A stretch of DNA of 64,000 bases from the NCBI GenBank assembly GCA_900290245.1, contig OKRB01000086.1:119868-183867 (forward strand), written 5' to 3'. This document shows, in pieces, positions 1-7,861 of this stretch. Every line of letters begins with the position of its first letter. Position 1 is the stretch's first letter. The stretch is from Candidatus Sulfuritelmatomonas gaucii (GTDB lineage: Bacteria; Acidobacteriota; Terriglobia; Terriglobales; Acidobacteriaceae). A model generated the notes under the pieces. It ran no database searches. It was not told the DNA's origin and worked only from the letters and a program-made list of their open reading frames with translations. The translations under genes were made by a program, and so were the position numbers.

Positions 1-350
1 CACCGCCGTGAAAAACCACCTGCGTCGCCGAGCTCCTTCGGCCACTGATTCTTGTCGTAAAGCGTGTAGGTAAAAGTGGGGCAGTAATCTTCGAGGTTGA
101 TCCCTGTAATTTTGCGGTAGGCGAAGAAGACCTTGCAGGCCTGGTTCTCGGCAAAGGGGCGGCAGAGTGCTTTAGCTGAAGGATCGGTGACGTGGGTGCA
201 GTCGATCTGGAGCGTGACCGGAGGCGGTGGCGAATTCGGGCATTGATTGACTGTGATGACATCCTGCGCGTGAGCTGGCTGAAACGAGAGTAGCGCGGAC
301 AGAATAGCGACGACGCAAAGAACGCCTGCGAGCGAAACGGGGGATCTCAT
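1..350 (-). CDS. Secreted protein of unknown function, N-terminal part (runs off the left edge)
   Basis: The frame opens with ATG at 350 and stays open to base 1, giving 116 residues of a longer protein. Residues 1-29 form a clear signal peptide: a short basic start, a hydrophobic core (LCVVAILSALLSF) and an AHA-type cleavage site before QD. The mature part has a proline run (PPPP) and at least five cysteines, so a disulfide-bonded periplasmic or extracellular protein is likely. I do not recognise a family. It diverges from the cyclotransferase-fold gene that follows. Confidence 0.6.
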   Translation of the reverse strand, partial: MRSPVSLAGVLCVVAILSALLSFQPAHAQDVITVNQCPNSPPPPVTLQIDCTHVTDPSAKALCRPFAENQACKVFFAYRKITGINLEDYCPTFTYTLYDKNQWPKELGDAGGFSRR

Positions 351-421
351 ACGCAGGGACCTCCATGGATTTGGACGATATTGGGGGCCGGGAAGCGACC
401 CTTGTCAAGCATACCGCTAAA

Positions 422-814
422 ATGAGCGAATATCTCTTTGCGTACGGCACATTGCAGCCGGGGCGCGCACCGGCGGGAGTCGCGGCACTAGCCGCAAAGC
501 TGCGGCCGGTGGGGGAGGGTTTCGTGCGCGGCGCGCTGTACGATCTGGGCCGCTATCCCGGCGCGGTGCCTGATTCTCGCGCGAAGAGCCGAATTGCCGG
601 CACGGTGATGGAGTTGCCGGAGGATAAGAACTTCCTGGGGCTGCTTGATGGCTATGAGGGTTTTGATCCAAAAGCGCATGGTTCGAGCGAGTTTGTCCGC
701 GAGCGGCAAATGGTGGAGTTGAGCGACGGGCGCAGGTTGGAGTGCTGGCTTTACCGGTACAACGGAAGAATTGGGGCCAAAAAGATCATCGGGGATGGCC
801 ACTGGCGGAGGTAG
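422..814 (+). CDS. Gamma-glutamylcyclotransferase (AIG2/GGCT) fold protein
   Basis: This 130-residue cytosolic protein belongs to the gamma-glutamylcyclotransferase-like family, whose members release 5-oxoproline from gamma-glutamyl amines or peptides. The family YGTLxxG motif lies at residues 7-13 (AYGTLQPG), and the expected catalytic glutamate sits in LLDGYEGF near residue 80. The length fits the small bacterial members. I start at ATG 422 because the fold begins almost at once; an in-frame ATG at 365 would add 19 residues that do not look like part of the domain. The actual substrate cannot be told from sequence. Confidence 0.8.
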   Translation: MSEYLFAYGTLQPGRAPAGVAALAAKLRPVGEGFVRGALYDLGRYPGAVPDSRAKSRIAGTVMELPEDKNFLGLLDGYEGFDPKAHGSSEFVRERQMVELSDGRRLECWLYRYNGRIGAKKIIGDGHWRR

Positions 815-848
815 TTTGCATGCCAGATGATTAGAACCAGCCCGAGGG

Positions 849-1349
849 CTATCGCCAGCCACACCTCCACAAATAGAGACATTTCGCAGCGCGAACCCGC
901 GTCGCAACTGGGTCGCAAGTTCCGGAAGGTTGGCCGGTGAACGTAACAATTCCACTTGCCTCGGAGACTCTTGGGTAGGACTTGTCAGGCGCGTCGCAAA
1001 AATACCCGCCGATGAGTTCATAGCTGAAAGAGAGTTTGAATTGTCTGGCACCAGGCGTGCAGCCGTTGCACTCGAATTGCATCTGACGAGCACTCTCGAT
1101 TGCAGCCGATCTGAGCATTGCTGGGCCGCCGACGACTTCCACAGATTCAACGGTGCCGTCCGACCCTAGCTTAATACTCAATTCAACACGCCCGGAGACG
1201 CGCGCCGCCAAAGCGATCGGGGGGTAAGAGGCCGATGGCAACTTGATGATCTTTGGAGTGCTTTCAGGCACGGCTGCTGGCGGAGGACCTTTAGCAAGTG
1301 CCGGAGACAAAAGCTCGACCGATAACAGACAGGTCACAAGCTTTTTCAT
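849..1349 (-). CDS. Secreted protein with TonB C-terminal-like domain
   Basis: A 166-residue protein with a signal peptide (residues 1-19, ending SPALA) followed by a TonB-C-like domain. The domain shows the usual elements: YPPIALAARVSGRVELSIKL, then TVESVEVVGGPAMLRSAA and an alpha-helix. Unlike a true TonB it has no N-terminal anchor helix and no long proline spacer, so it is unlikely to transduce energy by itself. After the domain comes a cysteine-rich tail (six cysteines in about 75 residues, in ECNGC, YFC, TCD, KC and RCG contexts). The gene stands alone; its role is unknown. Compare the complete TonB at 38371-39090. Confidence 0.7.
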   Translation of the reverse strand: MKKLVTCLLSVELLSPALAKGPPPAAVPESTPKIIKLPSASYPPIALAARVSGRVELSIKLGSDGTVESVEVVGGPAMLRSAAIESARQMQFECNGCTPGARQFKLSFSYELIGGYFCDAPDKSYPRVSEASGIVTFTGQPSGTCDPVATRVRAAKCLYLWRCGWR

Positions 1350-1394
1350 GTGCAGCAGTATAGGTGAGGCAGCGCGCTATCATCGTGCTTCTGG

Positions 1395-2000
1395 TCACAA
1401 TCCCAGTTTCCCTGCCTTCTTCTTCATTGCTTCAATGCAGAACGCAATATGAGCGTCGAGGTCGACGCCAAGTTCGGCAGCGCCCTGCACGATGTCTTCG
1501 CGGTGCACGCCACGGGCGAAGGCTTTGTCCTTCATCTTTTTCTTCACGCTTGGAACCTCGACATCCACGATCGACTTTGACGGTTTGACGAGCGCGCAGG
1601 CGGTGAGGAAGCCGGCCAGCTCATCGCACGCGAAGAGGGCCCTGGCCAGGTGTGATGCGCGTGGAACGCCGGAGTATTGCGCGTGGCCGAGAATGGCGGT
1701 GCGCAGCTCCTCGGGCCACGCAAGTCGCTCCAGCTCGCGGACGCCGACGAATGGGTGTTCCTCGGCCGTGGGGTGGCGCTCGTAGTCGAAGTCGTGGAGC
1801 AGCGCCGTGGTGGAATACAACTCCAGAAGCGAGGCGCGGGCCTGGCCGTCAAGCGCAAGCCTCTCAGCCTCCCGCTCGCCGCATGCCACTACGCAGGCCT
1901 CCACGGCGAGAGCGTGCTTGCGCAGGCTCTCGCTTTGGGTCCACTCGGTGAGCAGTTGCCAGGCCTGTTCGCGCCTGAATTGCGGTTGAGATCCATTCAT
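1395..2000 (-). CDS. HD-domain phosphohydrolase-like protein
   Basis: This 201-residue protein carries a metal-dependent HD domain. The central HD pair is in ALLHDFDYERHP near residue 70, with a histidine in HALAVEACV around residue 29 and further metal-ligand candidates in ILGHAQYSG and FACDELAGF, the order expected of HDIG-type hydrolases that act on nucleotides or related phosphates. The C-terminus is basic and lysine-rich (VKKKMKDKAF). An AGGAGAT ribosome site precedes the ATG. It diverges from the XRE regulator gene. The substrate is not predictable. Confidence 0.75.
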   Translation of the reverse strand: MNGSQPQFRREQAWQLLTEWTQSESLRKHALAVEACVVACGEREAERLALDGQARASLLELYSTTALLHDFDYERHPTAEEHPFVGVRELERLAWPEELRTAILGHAQYSGVPRASHLARALFACDELAGFLTACALVKPSKSIVDVEVPSVKKKMKDKAFARGVHREDIVQGAAELGVDLDAHIAFCIEAMKKKAGKLGL

Positions 2001-2090
2001 TGAAATCTCCTGTTGACGATTCTGGTTCGTTTTCTGTAGGGTTTTCTGGGGACTCGTGGGGCTTTGTTCGGTTTGTCCCTAAATTTCTAC

Positions 2091-2096
2091 TTGACA
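2091..2096 (+). promoter_or_regulatory. Candidate -35 element of the XRE regulator gene
   Basis: A perfect TTGACA lies upstream of the regulator gene. No good -10 box follows at 17 bp, so this is only half a promoter by eye. Its value is that it places transcription start near 2125, which rules out the longest possible reading frame (ATG 2064) and favours ATG 2142 or 2184. Confidence 0.35.
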
Positions 2097-2118
2097 GTTA
2101 TGGTTCACATCCTCGACA

Positions 2119-2140
2119 GTAGCACCAGATGTGGTGCAAC
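2119..2140. promoter_or_regulatory. Inverted repeat, candidate operator
   Basis: GTAGCACCA and TGGTGCAAC form a dyad of 9-bp arms with one mismatch (GCACCA/TGGTGC is perfect), separated by GATG. It lies 22 bp after TTGACA and just before the XRE gene, where an autorepressor would bind. The link to this regulator is inference from position. Confidence 0.4.
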
Positions 2141-2183
2141 CATGCACCCTCGGGGTCCAAGCTCTGGCACTCCGCGCATCCCG

Positions 2184-2720
2184 ATGGCGACTACCTTGGT
2201 CAGCGTGGAAACACGCGAAGTGGTGCGGTGTGATTACTGCAGACTGATGCAGTATAGAACCAGCAATTCCCTATGCAGAAAGTGCCGGCGTCCCCTCGAT
2301 AACGAGGAGCCTCTGCCTTTGGCGCCGCAACTGGTGAGCAGCCAGCCGGCGCCGGATGGCGAGCGGGCCGGCCTGCAGGTTGCCGTGCAGGTGCGCGAGA
2401 TGCGCCGCGCGCGCCATTTGAGCCAGCGCCAGTTGGCTGGGCGGATGCAGGTGCCGCGGACCTACATCTCCAAAATCGAGAATGGCAAGGCAATTCCCAC
2501 GCTGGGATCGCTGGAACGGCTGGCCGGGGCCCTCGGCGTCGATGTGCGCATGCTGGTTCGCGACGCTCGCAGCCGGCGCGAAGAAGAAGTTACGTCCATC
2601 CTGAACGATCCGTTCCTTGGAGAGATCGCCTCGCTGCTGCCGCATCTGGACTCATTGCACCGGACGCTCCTGCTGGGTGCGGTGCGAGATTCGGCGATGG
2701 GCCGGCGGCGTTCAGCATAG
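2184..2720 (+). CDS. XRE-family transcriptional regulator with N-terminal zinc ribbon
   Basis: A 178-residue DNA-binding protein. Residues 16-34 hold a CxxC...CxxC set (C16, C19, C31, C34) that should bind one zinc. A Cro/C1-type helix-turn-helix follows at about residues 65-122, with the recognition segment in QVPRTYISKIENGKAIPT, and a helical C-terminal tail of about 50 residues completes it. I start at ATG 2184 because TTGACA and a dyad lie just upstream; ATG 2142 is an alternative. The dyad suggests autoregulation. Target genes are unknown. Confidence 0.8.
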   Translation: MATTLVSVETREVVRCDYCRLMQYRTSNSLCRKCRRPLDNEEPLPLAPQLVSSQPAPDGERAGLQVAVQVREMRRARHLSQRQLAGRMQVPRTYISKIENGKAIPTLGSLERLAGALGVDVRMLVRDARSRREEEVTSILNDPFLGEIASLLPHLDSLHRTLLLGAVRDSAMGRRRSA

Positions 2721-2984
2721 GGCGGCAAACACACAGAATCTCGTCCCGGACAACGGCAATTCAGCGCGCCGGCGGCCGGGTCTTTCCAGCGGCGCCCAGG
2801 GTAATTGCGGCCCTTGGTGGCTTGTGCTACGGTCGATGGTGTGACTCCTCGGATCCGGCCGCGGGCAGGTTTTATACCGGCCGGAGTTTCGTTCGCGCGT
2901 TTTCGAACCCTTCGGTCCTATCGAGCGTGAACGCCGTCGGCGCCACTTGGGGATGCCCTGTGGGCTCCCGCGTGGAAACCGTAA

Positions 2985-3839
2985 ATGCAACCTAGAGGCG
3001 AGTCCTTATCTCCATCTCCAGCGTCGCGCGTCAATGAGCTGTCGGCGGAGGAGCGGGCTGTATACGCTGCGCTGAAGCCGGAGCGCCTGCCTCAGCATGT
3101 GGCCATCATCATGGACGGGAACGGCCGCTGGGCCGGGCGCCGGTCGCTCAAGCGCTTTGTGGGCCACCAGCAGGGCGCCAAGGCCGTGCAGTTGGTGACG
3201 GAGACCGCGTCGCGGATCAATTTACCCTGGTTGACGCTCTACGCATTTTCACTGGAAAACAACCTGCGGCGGCCGCGCGCAGAGGTCAACTTTCTGATGC
3301 GCCTGCTGAAGACCTATCTGGACAGCAATCTGGAACGGATGAGGAAAAACAACGTCCGCATGCGATATATCGGCCGCACCCACGATTTGCCGCCTGAAGT
3401 CCAGGACAAGATGCGCTGGGCAGAAGAGGCAACGGCGCGCAATACCGGCACAACACTGACGCTGGCGCTGAACTATGGCGGGCGGTCTGAGCTGGTGGAC
3501 GCATTTCGCGGTCTTGCAGCCGAGATGAAGAACAAGCACCTGAGCCTCGACCACATCACTGAGGAAGATGTTCACCGCCATCTCTACACGGCACAGATGC
3601 CCGATCCCGACCTGCTGATTCGTACTTCAGGTGAGCAGAGAATCTCCAATTTTCTGCTGTGGCAGATCGCGTACACCGAGATTTTTGTTACGGATCGATA
3701 CTGGCCCGATTTCCGCGGCGTTCATTTGCTTGAGGCAATCGCCGACTTCCAGCGCCGGGAGCGCCGCTATGGCGGGATTGGCGAAGACAGCGGCGAGGTG
3801 GAAGAAGATTTCGAGAGCATAAAGATTGCCGCGAGCTAG
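2985..3839 (+). CDS. uppS: Isoprenyl transferase (undecaprenyl diphosphate synthase)
   Basis: A cis-prenyltransferase of 284 residues that elongates farnesyl diphosphate with isopentenyl diphosphate to make the C55 lipid carrier for peptidoglycan and O-antigen. The catalytic aspartate is in the HVAIIMDGNGRWAG motif near residue 43. Other family blocks are present: YAFSLENNLRRPRAEV, LALNYGGRSELVDA, and the C-terminal PDLLIRTSGEQRISNFLLWQ followed by AYTE. About 35 residues before the conserved core are extra and low complexity, so the true start could be internal. It heads the cluster uppS-cdsA-dxr-rseP, a common bacterial arrangement. Confidence 0.95.
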   Translation: MQPRGESLSPSPASRVNELSAEERAVYAALKPERLPQHVAIIMDGNGRWAGRRSLKRFVGHQQGAKAVQLVTETASRINLPWLTLYAFSLENNLRRPRAEVNFLMRLLKTYLDSNLERMRKNNVRMRYIGRTHDLPPEVQDKMRWAEEATARNTGTTLTLALNYGGRSELVDAFRGLAAEMKNKHLSLDHITEEDVHRHLYTAQMPDPDLLIRTSGEQRISNFLLWQIAYTEIFVTDRYWPDFRGVHLLEAIADFQRRERRYGGIGEDSGEVEEDFESIKIAAS

Positions 3840-3996
3840 TGACGCGGAGAACGTGCGAGACTGGAAACATTCCCATTCATCCGCAGCGGCCGCGCTCGGG
3901 CCTGCAAGAGGGACCAACGTGTTTACCTCCTCATCAATACTCCTGATCCGTTGTAACCTGTGTCGTTTCGCCCCGGCAGTGTATTCTCAACCCTGA

Positions 3997-4866
3997 ATGA
4001 AACGAGTACTTACGGCAGTCGTCCTGATTCCAGTCGTCCTGGTTCTGGTGTTTCTGGGACCGCGATGGCAGTGGATGTTCTCGCTGGCCGTTGCCGTGGT
4101 TTCGCTGCTTGCCGGGTGGGAGTACATGAGCCTGACACAGCGCTGCGGGGCGAATCCGCCGCGGGTTGCGACGCTGGTGGCGCTTGCGGCACTGTTTGTC
4201 GTGAACTTTCAATGGCCCGATTTGATTCCGGGACTCTTCGGGATTCTGGGACTGGGCCTGCTCGTGTACTGCACGTTCTTCAAGCCGGTTGAGGCGGTGA
4301 TTGCGTCTGCCGCGGCGGCGATCTTCTGCCTGCTTTACACCGGCCTGGCGCTGCTTGCCCTGCCCACGTTACGCGCTCAGGAGAACGGCCCTTCGCTCCT
4401 GTTGCTGCTGCTATTCGCGGTGTGGGCCGGCGACACCTCGGCATATTATTTCGGCCGGGCATGGGGCCGCCATAAGATGGCGCCGAAGCTGAGCCCCGGA
4501 AAGAGCTGGGAGGGAGCAGTTGCCTCAGTGGTCGGGAGCGTGCTGATGGCCTGGGCACTTGTCGGGCTGGCCAATCTGCTGCAGGCGCCGTGGAACTCGG
4601 GTGTATTTGCCTGGATGGAGCGCGTGTGCCCCTCGGCGGTGATTTCGTATCCGAACGAGCTTTGGTACTGGCTGCTGTTGGCGGTGATCATCAACCTGGC
4701 CGGACAGGTGGGCGACCTGGCGGAGTCGGCGCTGAAAAGGTCGGCGGGAATGAAGGATTCAGGCAGCCTGCTACCCGGACACGGCGGCGTGCTGGACCGC
4801 ATCGATGCTTTGCTGCTGGCCGCCCCGGTGCTGTGGTATGCGCAGGTGATTCATCAGAGGTTTTGA
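3997..4866 (+). CDS. cdsA: Phosphatidate cytidylyltransferase
   Basis: CDP-diacylglycerol synthase, 289 residues, an integral inner-membrane enzyme that makes the activated precursor of all phospholipids from phosphatidate and CTP. At least seven hydrophobic spans are visible, beginning with VLTAVVLIPVVLVLVF at the N-terminus. The complete family signature lies near residues 245-270: LKRSAGMKDSGSLLPGHGG, then VLDRID. It follows uppS by 157 bp and precedes dxr across a 166-bp gap that holds two facing heptamer repeat arrays. Confidence 0.95.
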   Translation: MKRVLTAVVLIPVVLVLVFLGPRWQWMFSLAVAVVSLLAGWEYMSLTQRCGANPPRVATLVALAALFVVNFQWPDLIPGLFGILGLGLLVYCTFFKPVEAVIASAAAAIFCLLYTGLALLALPTLRAQENGPSLLLLLLFAVWAGDTSAYYFGRAWGRHKMAPKLSPGKSWEGAVASVVGSVLMAWALVGLANLLQAPWNSGVFAWMERVCPSAVISYPNELWYWLLLAVIINLAGQVGDLAESALKRSAGMKDSGSLLPGHGGVLDRIDALLLAAPVLWYAQVIHQRF

Positions 4867-4871
4867 AAAGC

Positions 4872-4906
4872 AGCTTCCAGCTATTAGCTCCTAGCTTGTA
4901 GCTAAA
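4872..4906. repeat. Degenerate 7-bp tandem repeat, left arm (cdsA-dxr gap)
   Basis: Five heptamers in register share AGCT followed by three variable bases: AGCTTCC, AGCTATT, AGCTCCT, AGCTTGT, AGCTAAA. The reverse complement of this array aligns with the array at 4999-5029, so the two form facing arms about 90 bp apart. Confidence 0.75.
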
Positions 4907-4998
4907 GGCCTGAAGCGCCTGGTGAGCCGCGGACTGATGCCGCTCAATGGGATGGACCGGCGCAGAATGTGAAATCCTATTCTTCAGCACCTCCAAAA

Positions 4999-5029
4999 GC
5001 TAGTGGCTAGAAGCTAGAGGCTAGAAGCT
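4999..5029. repeat. Degenerate 7-bp tandem repeat, right arm (cdsA-dxr gap)
   Basis: Heptamers GCTAGTG, GCTAGAA, GCTAGAG, GCTAGAA and a partial GCTG end three bases before the dxr start codon. The array is roughly the inverted complement of 4872-4906, so transcripts could form a long imperfect hairpin. The ribosome-binding region of dxr is inside this array. Confidence 0.75.
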
Positions 5030-5032
5030 GTT

Positions 5033-6187
5033 TTGAAACGACTCGCCATTCTCGGTTCGACAGGTTCCATCGGACAGAGCACCCTCTCCATCGTCGAGCA
5101 GTTCCCTGAGCGCTACGGCGTGGCTGCATTGGCGGCGGGGCGCAATGTGGACGAAGCGTTTGCGCAAGCGCAGCGCTGGCGGCCGAAGATGATTTCTCTG
5201 GCAACGGAGGAATTGGCCGGGGAACTGGCCAGGCGGTTGCGCCAAGACGGAGTGAGCGGGATCGAAGCGGTGCATGGCACCGGGGGCACCATCGCCTGCT
5301 CAACGCTGCATGAAGCGGATTTTGTGGTTTCGGCCATTGTGGGCGTGGCGGGGCTGGAGGCGACGCACGCGGCAATCCTGGCCGGAAAGCCGGTGGGCTT
5401 GGCCAACAAGGAGTGCATGGTGGCAGCCGGCGAGATCCTGACGGCTGCCGCGCGCGAGCGCAAGGTGCCGATTTTGCCGATCGACAGCGAGCACAACGCC
5501 GTGCACCAGTGCCTGCGCGTGGGCGCGCACAACGAAGTGAAATTTATTTGGCTGACGGCTTCGGGCGGGCCGTTCCGTCAACTGCCGCTGGACCAGTTCG
5601 AGGCAATCACCCCCGAGCAGGCTCTCAAGCATCCAACGTGGGTGATGGGGCGGCGCATCACGATCGATTCGGCCACGATGCTGAACAAAGGGCTCGAAGT
5701 GATCGAGGCATGCCGGCTTTTCGACGTGACCCCGGCCCAGGTGCGGGTGATCATCCATCCGCAATCGACGGTACACTCGATGGTTGAATACGTAGACGGG
5801 TCGATCCTGGCGCAGATATCGGTGACGGATATGCGGTTGCCGATCCTGTACGCCCTGGCATGGCCGGAGCGGCCGCCATCAACACTCACTTTCGATCTGG
5901 CGGCATTGCGCCACCTGGAATTTGAGCGGCCGGACTTCAAGCGTTTCCCTTGCCTGCGGCTGGCGTTTCAAGCAGCCGAAAAGGGTGGAGCGCACTGTAT
6001 TGCTTTGAACGCGGCTGACGAGGTAGCCGTGGGAGCCTTCCTCGAACGTCGTATTTCTTTCACCGGCATCCCGCGTACAATTGAGAAAGTGCTCGAGTCG
6101 ACCCCGGAGGCGCATCCCGCAACGATTGCTGAGGTGCTGAACGCCGACCGGGAAGCGCGAGAACGGGCCAAGGCAATGCTCACCTAA
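5033..6187 (+). CDS. dxr: 1-deoxy-D-xylulose 5-phosphate reductoisomerase
   Basis: DXR, 384 residues, converts DXP to 2-C-methyl-D-erythritol 4-phosphate with NADPH, the committed step of the MEP isoprenoid pathway. The NADPH-binding loop is at the N-terminus (LAILGSTGSIGQST). The conserved LANKECMVAAGE and LPIDSEHNAVHQCL blocks, the latter with metal ligands, lie near residues 123-160, and MLNKGLEVIEACRLF follows near 220. The start is TTG at 5033, because the protein motif begins at residue 3 and no closer ATG exists. Supplies precursors for UppS upstream and the polyprenyl synthase at 10.4 kb. Confidence 0.95.
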   Translation: MKRLAILGSTGSIGQSTLSIVEQFPERYGVAALAAGRNVDEAFAQAQRWRPKMISLATEELAGELARRLRQDGVSGIEAVHGTGGTIACSTLHEADFVVSAIVGVAGLEATHAAILAGKPVGLANKECMVAAGEILTAAARERKVPILPIDSEHNAVHQCLRVGAHNEVKFIWLTASGGPFRQLPLDQFEAITPEQALKHPTWVMGRRITIDSATMLNKGLEVIEACRLFDVTPAQVRVIIHPQSTVHSMVEYVDGSILAQISVTDMRLPILYALAWPERPPSTLTFDLAALRHLEFERPDFKRFPCLRLAFQAAEKGGAHCIALNAADEVAVGAFLERRISFTGIPRTIEKVLESTPEAHPATIAEVLNADREARERAKAMLT

Positions 6188-6352
6188 GTTTGAAGGGCGC
6201 AAGATCGCGCTTACGGCGGTACCAAGGTAGCTGAATCGATTTTGGATTTTTTCAAGGTCGCCGCTCCTTACTGATCGTGGCAACTTGAATTGGGCTGCTC
6301 CGGGGTACAGGTACCTTGGAACTGCTATCGCCGAGGGAAAAACCACACAACT

Positions 6353-7729
6353 ATGCACGCGTTTCTGGTATCAGCCGCAGCATTCATCGTCCTCATCGGC
6401 GTCATGGTCGTGGTGCACGAGGCGGGACACTTTGTCATGGCCAAGCTGTGCGGGGTACGCGTTGAGGCGTTCTCCTTTGGCTTTGGCCCACGCCTGTTCG
6501 GATTCAAGTACGGGGATACGGACTACAAGGTCTGCCTGTTGCCATTGGGCGGCTTTGTGAAGATGACGGGCGAAAGCCCCGAGCAGAATCTCGAGGCGCC
6601 CGGCGCCGCTGCCGCGGATCTGTCGGAAGACCCTGGCGCCTTTACCTCGCATCCGCGCTGGCAGCGAATCCTGATCGGGCTGGCCGGACCCATGGCCAAC
6701 TTTGCACTCACCCTGGTGCTGATGACCATCTACTATGCCTGGATCAACGAGGTCCCGGCATCCGTGATGAAAACCACAACCATGGAATGGGTGACGCCAG
6801 GGTCGGCGGCAGCAGTGGCTGGGTTCGAACCAAGGGACGTGATCACGCGATTCGACAACGTTACGAACCCCAATTGGGACATTGTGTATGACCACGCGCT
6901 GGTGAATGCAAATCAGGTGGTGCCGGTGACGGTCGAACGCGAAGGAAGGCCAATCCAGCTGAGCCTGCATATACCGAGCAGCGCCAAGAGCGCCAATTTT
7001 GATTTCAGCGATACGGGGATTTCGCCGCAATACAGGGAAGGCCCGATCGGAGTGGCGGAGATACAACCAGACACGCCCGCCGCGCGCGCCGGATTGCTGG
7101 CCGGTGACCAGATCGAATCCGTCGACGGCCACGCATTCCATTACGTGAGCACACTGCTGGCCTACATGCAATGGGCGCAGGGCAAGCCCATGACGCTGGA
7201 AGTGCTTCGGAACGGTGCGACCGTGCAGATTCACGTGACGCCGACCAAGCTCGATACGAAGTGGAAGCTGGGTTTTGCGGCGGCGGGGATTCCCATCCGC
7301 GAACAGCCCATGTCTCTGCCCGCGGCTTTCAGCAGTTCTGTCGGTTTCTTCGAGAACAATTCGCTGCTCGTGGGCGAAGTGCTGCAACGGCTATTTACAC
7401 ACAAGATTTCGGTCACGCAGATGATGGGGCCTGTGGGCATTGCGCAAGCGGCGGGTGAAGCGGCTGAGATGGATGGATGGTATCCCAAGTTCGGGTTGGC
7501 TGCCCAGATCAGCCTCCAGTTGGGCATCCTCAATCTGTTCCCCTTCCCCATTCTCGATGGCGGCATGATTTTGCTTCTTCTGATTGAGAGCGGCTTGCGC
7601 CACAACATTAGTCTTGCAGTCAAGGAGCGGATTTATACGGCAGCCTTTGTGGTCATTGTGGCCTTCATTGCGTTCACCGTGTTCAACGATGTGAGCAAGC
7701 TATCGCTGTTCACGCATGTCAAGCCTTGA
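6353..7729 (+). CDS. rseP: Site-2 zinc metalloprotease of the RseP family
   Basis: An inner-membrane intramembrane protease of 458 residues, which in relatives cleaves anti-sigma factors and signal-peptide remnants. The zinc motif HEAGH is at residues 22-26 in the first membrane helix, and the third ligand is in NLFPFPILDGG near residue 400. Two PDZ domains lie between, at about residues 130-200 and 225-300 (GPIGVAEIQPDTPAARAGLL). Two C-terminal helices follow. I start at ATG 6353; the frame extends to 6290, but HEAGH is normally about 20 residues from the start. It closes the uppS-cdsA-dxr-rseP group. Confidence 0.93.
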   Translation: MHAFLVSAAAFIVLIGVMVVVHEAGHFVMAKLCGVRVEAFSFGFGPRLFGFKYGDTDYKVCLLPLGGFVKMTGESPEQNLEAPGAAAADLSEDPGAFTSHPRWQRILIGLAGPMANFALTLVLMTIYYAWINEVPASVMKTTTMEWVTPGSAAAVAGFEPRDVITRFDNVTNPNWDIVYDHALVNANQVVPVTVEREGRPIQLSLHIPSSAKSANFDFSDTGISPQYREGPIGVAEIQPDTPAARAGLLAGDQIESVDGHAFHYVSTLLAYMQWAQGKPMTLEVLRNGATVQIHVTPTKLDTKWKLGFAAAGIPIREQPMSLPAAFSSSVGFFENNSLLVGEVLQRLFTHKISVTQMMGPVGIAQAAGEAAEMDGWYPKFGLAAQISLQLGILNLFPFPILDGGMILLLLIESGLRHNISLAVKERIYTAAFVVIVAFIAFTVFNDVSKLSLFTHVKP

Positions 7730-7736
7730 AAACAAG

Positions 7737-7821
7737 AGATTAGAGAACAGAGATCAGAGACCGGTGGAATTCTGCAAGATCATGAATTACCTCCTGTTCG
7801 CTGATCTCTTTTCTCTAATCT
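7737..7821. repeat. Inverted heptamer arrays forming a 21-bp hairpin after rseP
   Basis: Bases 7737-7757 and 7801-7821 are inverted complements at 20 of 21 positions with a 43-nt loop. Each arm is itself built of 7-bp units: AGAGATT, AGAGAAC, AGAGATC, AGAGACC on the left, and NNNCTCT-type units on the right. A run of six T follows at about 7837. It could act as the rseP terminator, although the loop is much larger than usual. Confidence 0.7.
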
Positions 7822-7861
7822 ATGATCTCTCATCTCTTTTTTCTGAACCCTGGAGCGCGTT

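Noticed and set aside
2721-2984. A tRNA or small RNA in the gap before uppS
   Set aside because: Scanned for acceptor stems, TTCGANTC loops and CCA ends; a TTCGAACC occurs but no cloverleaf can be built around it.
4872-5029. Repeat arrays as a CRISPR
   Set aside because: Units are 7 bp and contiguous, with no 25-40-bp spacers and no cas genes.
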